DNA from: Epiperipatus broadwayi
Lineage: Eukaryota > Onychophora > Udeonychophora > Euonychophora > Peripatidae
Assembly (NCBI GenBank): GCA_028023455.1
Contig: JAQFVV010000023.1
Coordinates: 1,851,501-1,915,500, forward strand
Reading direction: 5' to 3'
Length of the DNA stretch: 64,000 nucleotides
The position numbers and the translations under genes were made by a program. This document shows, piece by piece, positions 25,491 to 37,009 of the stretch (the first letter of the stretch is position 1; every line of letters begins with the position of its first letter). The notes beneath the pieces were generated by a model. It did not search any database. It had not been told where the DNA came from and saw only the letters and a program-made list of their open reading frames with translations.

Positions 25491-25627
25491 CTATTATTTA
25501 TAATACTTCACTCATATACACTTTAATGCAATTAATTTTCTTTAAAAAAAAATGTAAGAAAATAAAGAAGTTTTTAAGAAAATTAATTGCATTAAAGTGT
25601 ATATGAGTGAAGTATTATAAATAATAT
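25491..25627. repeat. Palindrome at the 3' end of a decayed Penelope-like element
   Basis: The arms are TATAATACTTCACTCATATA then CACTTTAATGCAATTAATTTTC and their complements, with a 20-30 bp centre. The same sequence family (TTTCTTACAG, AAAACTTCTTTATTTTC) recurs as a longer palindrome at 60392-60606. Placement directly downstream of the minus-strand RT/EN remnant suggests it is that element's terminal segment. Confidence 0.7.
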
Positions 25628-26950
25628 ATAACATTGAGAATCGTTAATAAATGATACATTATATGAAACAATATAATATTGAGAACAAATATCTTTTATC
25701 CCTTCATTATTATCTTTTGTATTATATGGGTATGGTATTGAAATCTCTTTTTTCTTTTTATTATTGATATTATTTGAATTTCTTCTAAAATTTCCTATCA
25801 TCTCTCTAATATATCCAAAATCATATACCATTAACATCATTTTCTGTATATAACATCTAATATTTTCATTTTTATCATTTATATACTTATATTTACATAT
25901 TTGTCATTTTCTAGATTTAAACAAAAAACATCTTAAGCCAGTCATTTTATAACTCTAGAATCAATGTATAATAGACTTTATATATATATATATATAGTAT
26001 TCATCAGATTATATATATATATGTTTTATTGTCTCTATTCTTTTTTTCCATTATCCACTTCAAATCATTTAAATATTTAAGCTTTTTTTTTTAGTTTTCA
26101 TATACTCTCTTATTTTTTCCCCACACACAAATACATCATATACAAATCTGGTATATTTTGTAATGTTACCATTCTTTAGTCATAATTTCTTCTTTATAAA
26201 CTAACAATGTATAATTATGTATTTGGAAAACATATAGTACATCAATATTCCACCTTGTTGCATTTTATAGTAAACATTTTTATAGCCAGTAAAAATATTT
26301 TTAGTTACAAACATTATATATCTATTTAAACCTTTTTATATAATAATTAATCTCTTTTTTAATTAATACTTCAATCCTTTGCATCAACTGATAGCATAAT
26401 ATCTTTTCTATTTTTACTTATCCAATAACATTGACAAATTCAAATGATGAAGAATTTCCTATAATAATTTTCTTATATGTTTTACAATGCAGTCCAAAAA
26501 TGCATTTCAAAATCAATTAGCTGAAGTGGAATACCTTTTATATTTACAAATAATTTTGGATAAAACATTAAAAATACAGATTCAAATATACATTCTCACT
26601 AAAAAGTTTTCCCTTTACAGTTTTTAATAAATTAGTAATAATTTTATTTCTAAAGTTTCCATATTATAAGTCTCTAATCCCAATATTATTTTATATGGTA
26701 TTGGCTTTTAGATGTTAAACATAACCTGCTTTGTCTTTTTTTTAAACCAATGATTTCTTTCTTTGTGAAATCCTCATTTCTTCAATAGTATTATATCACG
26801 TCATTCTTTTTATATATATTTAAGCATTTCATTAACTACATTGTCATATTTCTCATGATTCTCAATGGTTCTTTCTACAGCACAAATTATTTTCATATTA
26901 TCTTTTCTTAAGCCACTAATATATTTTGAACTATAACTCAACAAACATTC
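25592..26950 (-). pseudogene. Decayed Penelope-like RT/endonuclease element
   Basis: Minus-strand translation contains the RT motif C remnant TRFVYDVFVCGEKIRE at 26158-26108. It aligns with VRYVDDCLFV of the better element at 40082-41422; the first catalytic Asp position reads Tyr. A KYLNDLKW segment follows in a shifted frame. Downstream, the frame at 25840-25592 carries DFGYIREMIGNFRR and an ISIPYPYN phrase. Penelope-like proteins have an ISLPY-type motif at this position, between RT and GIY-YIG domains. Many stops and frameshifts are present. The assignment depends on these short matches and on motif order, so family is fairly secure but boundaries are not. Confidence 0.5.
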
Positions 26951-28347
26951 ATGCTTATATATCTCTTGTTTTTATTTACTAAATTCAATATAAATAAATA
27001 TTAAATTGACACAACATTAATATATAAACCAATTTAGAATCAAATTTAATATTTGTTTGATTTGTCTTGTAATGAATTATCAATGTAAAGGTTATTTAAA
27101 ATAAGAAACTGTTATATCCTTTATGGAATTGATTATTATTTCATAATTGTATATTATTTGGCTTAAATATCATTTCCATTTCTAAATTTTAACATCACAT
27201 GAAAGTTTTATACCATTGAAAGTCAAATAATAGACAAACACTCTGTTCTTTGTATAATTTTTTAGCATAGAGATGGTGAGTTTATTATTTTCTCACCTAG
27301 TGATAGATGAGTCGTTTCCAGTTTGGTTTATAAATTCATATATGGCAATAATTAGGATATTGTTTTTGAAACAAAAATAAAACCTTTTTATTATCCAGTT
27401 AATGTAACAATTTGCTATTTTTTTTAAAAAAATTTAAATTTCTAAGTATTCCAACATTGTCTTTTATTCAAATCAATAATATAATCAATTGAATTTTTTG
27501 AATTTTGTTACACAAAATATATTCATTACATTTCTTAATTATTTTATAATTTTTTTTTTTTTCAAGAACTTAAATGTGACATTGACAGTTTTAAATGTTT
27601 AGCTGATTAAATCTCTTAATAATTAGTGGCTATGATGTAATATTTATATTTTTATAAAAATAAAAACTTTATTCTCTTTTTAAATTTAATGTATTTCTCA
27701 TTTGACATAGGACATTCTTTTACCAATCTGGCATTTTTTAATTTCAAGACTGTTTAATGTAATATTTTAAATATGTAATAAATATATGATAAATGATATG
27801 TGAATTATTTATTTATTACATGTATGTGTTGCATTTTATATTGATGATATATGTATTGTGATTTCTATTACTTAAGTTTCTGAGATTCAGCTCTAAGGCA
27901 TCTGAAAAATACCTGGTAATTTAAATAAAAGTAATTTAAAGGTAATCACTCAGGAAATGTGACATTTGAGAATTCAGTGTAACAGGTATGAGTTTAAATC
28001 CAGAGACTTTTTTGTTCTTAAGTTTGTCACTCGATCATTGCCCAAAAAAGCAACGGGTAAATTTTTGATTTAGAATATATTAGATATTATTCCCAAATTG
28101 ATGGTTAGTATATGCAAATTTATATAATGTATATATTTTGATATTATCAATATTGAAAGAATGATTGATCATTCATTTAGTAAATGTATATTCATAATTT
28201 CAAAATAATTTAGTATAATTTCATAGATTTTATTAGTAAATGTTTAATTGAAGTAACTGATATCTTTCTTTATCTACTGAAGATTATTCAGTTAATGTTT
28301 TTTAGTGTAGATTATTTAAGTAATTATAATTTCCATTTGTTTATTAG
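26951..28347. other. Intron-like sequence upstream of the SLC17 exon
   Basis: AT-rich DNA with no recognisable exon. It ends in a pyrimidine-containing TTTCCATTTGTTTATTAG acceptor at 28347, so at least its distal part is the last intron of the SLC17-family gene. Confidence 0.5.
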
Positions 28348-28527
28348 AGTGCTGCAGAATGGCAGATGGTTTTCTATATAGCTGCTGCTGTGTATATTAG
28401 TGGTGGTATTTTCTACCTCCTGTTTGCCTCTGGAGAGAAGCAGAAATGGGCAGACATTCACCTTGGATACTCACCATGTGCTGAATCAAGATCTTCTGAA
28501 GATGTGCCTTATGGAGGAGAAGATTAA
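28348..28527 (+). CDS. SLC17-family transporter, C-terminal exon
   Basis: After a TTTATTAG acceptor, 59 codons run to TAA (28525-28527). The peptide begins [20 protein letters not shown] and continues [16 protein letters not shown]. This is the last transmembrane helix and the start of the cytoplasmic tail of SLC17 carriers (sialin, vesicular glutamate transporters, Na/phosphate cotransporters). EWQ.VFYIAA and FASGE.Q.WA are typical of the family, which moves organic anions across vesicular, lysosomal or plasma membranes. The remaining tail is short, acidic and Ser-rich. I cannot tell which SLC17 subfamily it belongs to. No upstream exon was found; they may lie far away, since introns here appear to be many kilobases. 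Confidence 0.85.
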   Translation, partial: SAAEWQMVFYIAAAVYISGGIFYLLFASGEKQKWADIHLGYSPCAESRSSEDVPYGGED

Positions 28528-29744
28528 ACCCTTTCCCCCCCAATAAAAAAAAAACTTTAAATCATGAAACAAACTATTTATAAGAATATATTTTTAACTG
28601 AAAAGCCTTTGGACTGTTTTCAAGCCTGATAACCTGTATGTTGTAATGTTACTGATTGTTGCTTTTAAATGTATTTCAAATGTTTAATACTTCTATTTGT
28701 GGTTGATGGTGCATTATGACATGATGTGAGTTCAAAGCTTTTAGTAATTATAATGAATTGTTCAGAATATTTATTGTCATCCAAACTTTTATGACTTCAG
28801 AGTCTTATCTCTCAAACTACAGAGATATGTTTAATATTTTATTTGTAAGTATTTACAATTTTTTTTATAAATACATATTTACATCACATGCATTTATAAA
28901 ATAATATTTTGAAATATGGTTACCATCTAAAGATTTTCCTCTTCATTCCTTAAAATGTGAAAATTTAATTGTAAACCTATTAATTGCTAAACATCCTGTA
29001 AGATACAATTTCACATTCAAAATTTTACTAATGTCTAAATTAATTACTGCTTGAAAGTTTAGACTGAGATTCATTTTTTTAAAGTCTTAAAACATAGAGT
29101 ATCACTCTCAAAATTTAACATTCCATTATTTCACATGAAAAATATGGTAACCATAAAAAGATGTTTGCTGTGTTAATGTGTATATGATTGTATGCATACA
29201 TATAAATATTTACCAGTTATGGATGACAGACAGAATATATTTTCTAGAATTATCCATTAATTTCCAGTTTTTAAGTCTGAAAGACTTATAGTTTAAAATA
29301 TATTTTCAAGTATATTTTTTTAGCACATTGGACACAAATATAAACAAAAAAAATTCAAATCTTTATTTAAATTTTTTTTTAAAAAAAGATCAAAACAGGA
29401 ACTCAACATACATTTAACTATACTTGCCATGATTCCCAGCACCAGGTGAATAATTATGAATAAATGAAATGTAAATATCTGACTAAGATTTTTAAATGGA
29501 CTGGAATTATTACATTGTAATAATAGGAACAAATTTTTAAACAAGCCAAAAATAATACAATGATAAATTTTTTATTCTATTATTATAGATTAATAATTGC
29601 AATCTACTTAAAAATCTTAGGATAGATAAGTGGGAAAATGTACTTTTTTCTGTTTATTTATAGTTATTTATTAGTGGTTTTATAACAACTATTTGTATAA
29701 TCTACACTATTTAAATATTTGCAGATATGATCTATACAAAATGT
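28528..29744 (+). other. 3' UTR and downstream sequence of the SLC17 gene
   Basis: The stop is followed by CCCTTTCCCCCC and an AATAAA at 28541-28546, probably too close to the stop to be the main poly(A) signal. Beyond it is AT-rich sequence without genes. The transcript end cannot be fixed from sequence. Confidence 0.4.
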
Positions 29745-29925
29745 TGATATATATATATATAAAAACAAAAAAATAAAGACTTATAAATCCAATAAATAAT
29801 ATAATATTTCAACCATTTTACTGTGTATTTTTTTCTTTCTGATGAAAACCAGTCCTCTGGTTGAAATATTATATTATTTATTGGATTTATAAGTCTTTAT
29901 TTTTTTGTTTTTATATGTATTTCCT
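29745..29925. repeat. Palindromic Penelope-type end with hammerhead-like core
   Basis: The arms AAACAAAAAAATAAAGACTT and CCAATAAATAATATAATATT with their complements enclose a centre containing CTGATGA (29839-29845), a 6-bp stem AACCAG/CTGGTT and GAAA (29863-29866). The locus is bounded by (TA)n. The CTGATGA-stem-GAAA string is the core of hammerhead ribozymes found in Penelope-like elements. Here an extra A precedes stem II, and convincing stems I and III cannot be drawn, so it is probably a decayed solo element. Confidence 0.5.
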
Positions 29926-29949
29926 CTGGTTAGTTTGTTATATATTAAT

Positions 29950-29987
<38 letters not shown>

Positions 29988-30509
29988 GAATCTGAAATAA
30001 ATATATATGCGTACATATAATGATACATAATAAAAGTTTTTCTCCCAGTTTTTTGTGGTACTAAATATCAAACTTATCTTATACATGGATAAATTAATAT
30101 TCTAATGAAAAGAACAAAAACAAATGCCTATAAGATATAAAGATATATGTATCCTCAAAGACAAATCATTGCCCATCAGTTATACTATCATTATAAATAA
30201 AATTTCACTCTGTAAATATAATTAAGTTTCAAGTGTAAATTTTATTTTGAAAATGAACTATTTATTCCCATTATCACATTGTGTTTCAAATAAATAACAT
30301 TATATAAGCTGTGAACAATGATAAAATCTATTTTACTGATTTATTATAAATTGATATATTTGTAAATAGCATGTGATCAAGTGAATTAGTAGCTTTTCTA
30401 TTCTAAAACAAAATATATATCGACTTACATATTCAGAGTTATCATTGTCATGTTTATTGTATAAAAACATGTACATCACATGATCACCATCTCTATTCTA
30501 GTACATAAT

Positions 30510-30790
30510 TGTTGTAAACAAAGGCAAAACTCTCCATACAGTGGTGCCACCATGTGTCAAACAGAGTAATCAATGGATGCCAGAAGGCTTATGCATAAAA
30601 TCCCTATCTAGTGCCTACTCATCCAATATCCCCAGACTAGTTTCTGGCTTGTGGCCATCATCAGTGAGGAGCCTTGGATCTGAGAGCACTGCACCTAGAT
30701 CTTAGGATCTAATGCAACCCTCCAGCAGCCACCTTTTAACTCTACTTTACTACAAAACTATGAGAATGAAATTGAAAACACAATAATATT
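30510..30790 (-). mobile_element. Hammerhead-bearing repeat, second family, copy 2
   Basis: On the minus strand this segment matches the forward unit at 24030-24312, including GTGCAGTGCTCTC, AAGGCTCCTCACTGATGA, GGGGATATT and GCATCCATTGATTA. It ends near 30510 with GGTGGCACCACTGTATGGAG. No inverted partial copy is attached. Conservation with copy 1 is highest around the hammerhead fold. Confidence 0.65.
30622..30678 (-). ncRNA. Hammerhead ribozyme
   Basis: Minus strand 5' to 3': outer stem I TCCA, loop AGGC, inner stem I TCCTCA, core CTGATGA, stem II TGGC/GCCA with loop CACAA, GAAA, minimal stem III (CTAG), cleavage triplet GUC, inner stem I TGGGGA, loop TAT and outer stem I TGGA. Inner stem I has six pairs with one G-U; stem II has four Watson-Crick pairs. 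All conserved core bases are present. Predicted cleavage is after the base at plus-strand 30635. This is the best-preserved member of the second family. Confidence 0.75.
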
Positions 30791-31038
30791 TTCAATAAAA
30801 CATGTATTTGTAATCCCAGCATAACTGATGAATCATTATTTCACATATGTAAAAACATTTGTTTTGTGATGATTTTATTTGTTTTTTGCAGTATAGTTTT
30901 AATTATTAATATAGATTAGTTGGGATTTAGAGCTATAAATATTGAGTAGAACTGAAAATATTTGTCTCACATGTTATATACTGCAAAAAAAACATTCTAT
31001 ATACATTTGTCTGAAGATTTGTGATGGTGGTATATTAA

Positions 31039-31265
31039 TAGATATGATATGTTGGACTATTTCCATCATCTATGGGTGAATGTTGAATGTATAGAAAATT
31101 TTAAACTTTATTTAAAACTTTCCAAATACAAACTTGTGTTGTCTATTTGTGTGTTATTACTAACATGTTGTTTGTATTTGGAAAGTTTAAATAAAGTTTA
31201 AAAATTTCTATACATTCAACATTCACTCACAGATGATGGAAATAGTCCAAGATATCACATCTATT
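31039..31265. repeat. Palindromic repeat (~95-bp arms)
   Basis: Left arm TGGACTATTTCCATCATCT, GAATGTTGAATGTATAGAAA and AACTTTCCAAATACAAAC are mirrored by their complements on the right, around a ~40-bp centre. The arms are almost identical. No hammerhead core or coding potential is visible. Confidence 0.75.
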
Positions 31266-31269
31266 CTAT

Positions 31270-33017
31270 ATACATGTAATAAATATAAATCATGATTATG
31301 AAATCTCTTTTATAATGTTGAAAACTATATCACACTATAGTTCTGGGGTTTTTTTTAAGTTCTCTACTATTCTGAATAATCCCAATTATTTTAGGATCTT
31401 TATTTTGAATTTTAAAATATCCATTTGCTGAGTAATATTAGATAGATATTTGTTAGTTTTTTGACTAACTATCTAAAATCATCAGTTGTTTATAAAAAAA
31501 GTTTCAAGCTTCATACAGGTAAACGTATTACATGGAACTATACCACTACATAATTGTAAATAGGCATATGAAAATATTTCAATCTTTTATCCATCACTAT
31601 TAATTTACCTCCACCTATGTTGAAAACTTTTAAGGCATTAACTATAATAATACCCAACACAAATGAATTTGTCAGCTAAATAATTCAATAGAAATTAAAA
31701 TTTTTCATTCTAAAAAAGAAGAGCATAATTTAAAGGAAAAAAAACAATCAAGCTTGCAGAATCTAAAATGAGTATAATTCTAGTTATCATAAACAAAAAT
31801 ATATATTTTAGTTGAAATTTGTGTGGATAAAAAAGAACTTGCATCACTAGAAGATATTTCTTTAATATAGAAAACATGAATTAATAAAGTTTTATCAGTA
31901 CAGAACCTTTTAATATTAACTTTTCATTAATAGTATTGTAAAATGTACTAAATCAAAAGGAAAAAAAAATAAAAAAAAATAAAGGAAATGTAAACATCAT
32001 TGGGATAGTTAATCAAAAACATAATCAAGTAATAAAATCATCATAAACTTTATACATAAGCATGCAAACCCCAATCATTATTGAAGAATCTTAGCATTAC
32101 CCAGCATTATGATTTGTTTTTCTAGAGTATGAAAGTTAATCTGTATTTTGGTTATTTATAAACATATATTTAATTTATCTTCTACCTTCTATCTTTAACC
32201 AAAGAAGCTAGATTTTTTATTATTTTGATATCTTATTTGGAATGAAATTTTTTTCTCTCTCTCTATTATTAAAATTGCTCTTCAAAAACATATATATATT
32301 AAATCAAAAAAAATTTTCTCTTCAAAGTTTTTTACCATATAAAAACACAGATTTTGATAAATAATTATATTTGAGGAGAAGAGTCTCAATCCATTCTTTA
32401 TGTATTACATAGCATCCAAATTAATGAAATTCAAATCATCAGAGATTTATCTTTTATGACCATTTTATATCTGAGTGTGCTTCTCTAGCCCATGCTTATA
32501 AAAGTAACCTCTCTATTCAATTTCTTAATTTTTAACATTCTTATACTGCTCATCTAGAAAAAAAATTATACTTTCAACTTTTTTCCCCATGCTGCTTATA
32601 TAGAGAATTTTTAATTTGTTAATCTCTTATTTTCTGCATATAATATTCATTCCTTCAAAAAAGTAATGTTAGTAAATAATATTTAGTCATTCAAAAGATA
32701 ATGTTCATTATATTTTCTCTTTAATGAGGTTTAATTTTAATTTTTTTCCTATTATTTTTTTTTTTAATTTTTAATACTTATTTTCAGTTTTTTCTCTTGT
32801 TAATTGCTTCAATTAAAAAAAAGTCTCATTTTATGATAAAAACCTTTTTAACAAATAATAATATTAGAAAAATAGATAGCAGATAGTTGTCTGTATTAGT
32901 TATATGCTAACTATCTAAAAAAGAATTCTGAATTCACTTTGGAATTATTCTGCTACCTGCAAATGTCCAGAATCATACTGAAATTAAAGGTATACTAACC
33001 ATTATACTATGAGGTTT

Positions 33018-33054
<37 letters not shown>

Positions 33055-35590
33055 ATCTATAATGATTACATTCTATAATGGATGCAAGAAAATTAAATTA
33101 ATTTAAGGTGCTCCTGAATAGTTAATTGTATAAGCTATTGGTCCAGTAAAAAAGATGACAAACTGATCTTTTTATTATATATATTGAAAAAAACCCTTCA
33201 ATCATCAGATGATCTAGAATTCAAACACATTGAATCTTCTTTTCAGGAACAATAGCCCAACTTTCTATATAAATACTTTTGATTGCATACTAGTTAGAAG
33301 ATATACAATCACAATGTTCATAATTTAATTATAGTTTAAGGTGGATAAGTTCAGATTATGGAATTTGATTGACTGCACATTTGCATCTAGCATAGTGCTT
33401 AATCATTACATATACATTCCTTAAAGTATTGGGTGTAATATTTATTTAATATGGATAGAAATCATTTTCACCTATTGTTAGATATTTGTAATTTATATTA
33501 AAAGGTTTAATATTATATTTATGTACATTTTATTAAGAATAAATTCAAAACTTAAAACCAACAAGTAGCAATCACAATATTTATAAATTGGACTATTGTT
33601 TTTGTGAGAAATTAGGTGTTTGATCATCTATTATTAGATATTCTTTTTAATATATATATGTATATATATATATATAGTGAGAGGTCTCAATCTTTTTTTT
33701 TTTTACTAAACTTAAGAGATTATGGAATACAATTCAGGAGCATTGTAAATTAATGTGAGGGTTACATATGTGCATATATAAATCACGACAGCCAAAGCTT
33801 AAATAGGCTAATAGAATATCGACAATCTGTTGTCAAGGCAACATTTATTTAGATAATAAAAGAAATACCTTTTTTATAGAAAATGAATGGAACTGATTGC
33901 CATTAAATCTGTCTAAATGAGTGTAGCTTTGACAACCGTTGTTAATCTTTTATTGGTTTATTTAAACTTTGGTGGTAATGTAATTTATATATAATAAGCA
34001 GTTAGCTACTGGTACTTATATATATATATTCTAATATTCTCATGGATAAATGATGAATTCATAGTATTATTTCCCAGGAGCTTCTGTGTAATAAAAATAT
34101 AATAAAGTAACTGGTGTTTCAGACAGTAACAAGTATTTTTCCTATAGATTCTTTTTTCTTTCTCAGATCATAAGATTGTGTGTGGTGTTTTATCTTGTGC
34201 TTTATTTTGAAAAGATTTTACTCGCTTAATAAACCAGTGTTGGAGTATTAATCTTCATATATATATAAAAGAAGACTTTTCATGCTCTGCATATATAAAG
34301 GCTATATTTTTTCAAGTTCAACCATACTAAAATTTCAGATGGATTGCATATGCCTTCAACTGGATCATGAATGTTGCTAAGTGTCACCTAGCTGAAATAT
34401 TGATATGATAGTACTATTAATTATACATTAATGAATCTGGATAATATATCTCTTACATATATCTAATAAGAATATGTATATTTTAGTAAATTAATCTTTT
34501 CAAAAATTGAATGAAATATCATTTGTATTATGTGTGTGTTTATAATGAGAAGAAACTCTATATATAATGAATAGTATTTCTTTTTGGCATTCATTCCCTG
34601 GAGTTTGAACTTAAGTAGAACTTTAAAACTTTTTCAGATAGCTGACGATTTTTATATAAACTTCAGTTTGATTGTTTAAGGTTGATTTGATTTTATTAAT
34701 TTAGCTAAGATAGTAGGGAATTTAATGAGCCAATATTGTAATTATTTTCACATTTTTCGAAAAACTGTAGAATAAAATATTTACTTTAAATTAAATCTTT
34801 GATTCATATATTATTGTTTGGCTTTCAATTGATATTTTTATTCAAAATTAAATCAATATCTTTTCAAACCCATTGTTGAACATTTTTGAGAAGTATTTTT
34901 ATCGCTTAATGTTGTGTATATATATTTTTAAATAAGTATAATACCGTGTAATAGTCCATTTACTTTTTTTAATGATGTATCTTAATTGCAACAAACCTTT
35001 CCTCTCTATATGCAGTTTCAATTATCTGCAATTCAATATGTATTAAGTAAAAAAGTTAGAAGTTAATAAGAAAATAAATTTTAATTTTCTATATTTTAGT
35101 TTTTTTAGTTTACAATGCATATTGAATATGTACACACCAGTAGATATGTGTAATACATGTTTTCAATTGGATATGTAATACATACACATGCCTATATTTG
35201 TGTTTGTTAAAAATGTGTCCTGTAATATAGTTCAATGCTACTCATGACTTTTAATATTTATAGTGTGGCTTTGGATTAAATGCCATAGTTTTATGTATGT
35301 TTCAACTATACAACCATCATCAAGCTATGACAAAAGAAAATTAAACACACCATAATTATTTAATAATATACATTATTTATAAAATTATATTTAATGTGTT
35401 TCATTATATTTTTAATATGAATTGATAACTGTTGAGTATAATTAAAATGTCTCTATGAAATTAAATAAAAAGCATAAAAAATATGAAATCCATGTAATAA
35501 AATTTATAATATAAAGATTACTTTTAAATCAATAAGAAATAAATTATAAATTTATGCCTGATTTTTATTAATACATATGGCATGACTACC
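31270..35590. other. AT-rich non-coding stretch
   Basis: No gene is recognisable. Microsatellites occur at ~33017-33053 ((TA)n followed by (TG)n) and ~33651-33676. The rest is low-complexity AT-rich sequence, downstream of the SLC17 gene. Confidence 0.45.
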
Positions 35591-35599
35591 AGCAAAAAA

Positions 35600-35790
35600 C
35601 AATAATGATGGGTTTTTTTTACTTTCATTATGTCTATACCACTAATATAAGTTTAGTTACTAATAGATGCCCAGATGATAGTGCTTAATAAATCCCTATC
35701 TAGCACTATCCTATTTGATGTCCTCAAAACAGCTTCTAGTGTATAGCTTTCATCATCTTACATTAAATGGCATAGCTATAGTGAAAGCAA
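35600..35790 (-). repeat. Decayed third copy of the second hammerhead family
   Basis: The plus strand shares TAGATGCC(C)AGA, AAATCCCTATCTAG, TATCC and CATCATC with the 30510-30790 repeat in the same order. The hammerhead core is no longer intact on the minus strand (GATGATGAAAGC at the core position), so it is a relic that helps define the family consensus. Confidence 0.45.
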
Positions 35791-36379
35791 AATATGTTGC
35801 TAAAAGATCAATATCTAAGATGTGTTTGTGATATTTTAATGGTGAAAGATTTTCAGTGTTTACCAGTATGTGATGTTAAATTCTGTCCATTTTTATGTTA
35901 TTAATAAATTCTACATTATTGTTATTAATTTATTTATTTTTAGATTTAATGTACACTTTTCTAATTATTTTATTTATAAAATTATGTTTTTTTGGAAGAA
36001 AACAAAGCTAAATGTTTTTATACATATGTATTTTTATCTACAATTTTAATCATAAAACATTGTGTATCACATTTATCAGATATCAAAATGTTTGTAAGCT
36101 TTATTTTCTGTATCAAATTGTTTTAATCTTTTTTTAACTTGATAACATATCTTCATCACTTGTTTTATAGTAATGTAAAAGGTTCATAATTTATATTAAT
36201 ATCAGTTTTAATAATGGCAGGCTTTCATTAATTATGATCAAATATTTTTTATTTATTCATTCTAACCAAAGCACTCTTAATTTATTTAAAAAAGAAGAAA
36301 CCTTCTTTTAGATATAAACCTTAATATACATTAGTATGAAAATAAATAAAGTAAGATTATTTAAGTCATCTAGATTTTG

Positions 36380-37000
36380 CAAATAATGTTTAAAAGCTTC
36401 AGGAAGTGTTACAAGAGCTATAATAAATGAGAACTAGAAAGTAGAACTAAAAATAAAAACTAAAGTAATGTTCTGTGGCTTTTCAAGAATAAAAATAAAC
36501 ATTGATAGTAATGAATTAAAAATAGTTAACAAATACAAACACATTGTTCAGATTCTTAATATAAATGGAAATAAATGGGAAAAATTCATCTTAGAATTAA
36601 ACTTGGATGAAATGTTTCTAATAGAAGTAATTTACTTTTAAAAAGAAAAATGCTTTCTGCAATGAAAATATTTATCAGTTCTTATAAATCTGAAATTTGG
36701 ATTTGTAATAGAAAAGCAATATATGGACTGCAAATCATATAGAGAACTATGAAGAAATGGGTGACAGAACAAATAGTTATCACTAAAGTCATTAAATTGA
36801 GAGACAGAAATGAAATTGGATTGAACATATTGTTAGAAAAATATGACATTATATAAATCATTGAAATCTTAAACTAGATTCTAATAGATTATATGGAAGA
36901 TTGATATTTGAGATGAAGTGATGTTAAAAAAGGAAACTATGAGTTAGAGGAAGTGGATTAAATTGAGAGAGATCTTCATTCTGATAATGATTAAATATTT
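36380..37000 (+). pseudogene. Decayed LINE 3' end (RT C-terminal region)
   Basis: Frame-shifted plus-strand translation contains TKVMF, INIDSNELKIVNKYKHIVQI and later KSEIWICNRKAIYGLQ. They follow the order of the C-terminal part of non-LTR retrotransposon reverse transcriptases: a K.KVM strand, a KYKYLG-like segment, then an LYGSE.W-like region. Multiple stops interrupt it. The clade cannot be determined. It may be related to the minus-strand LINE at 55690-57550. Confidence 0.5.
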
Positions 37001-37009
37001 ATATTCATT

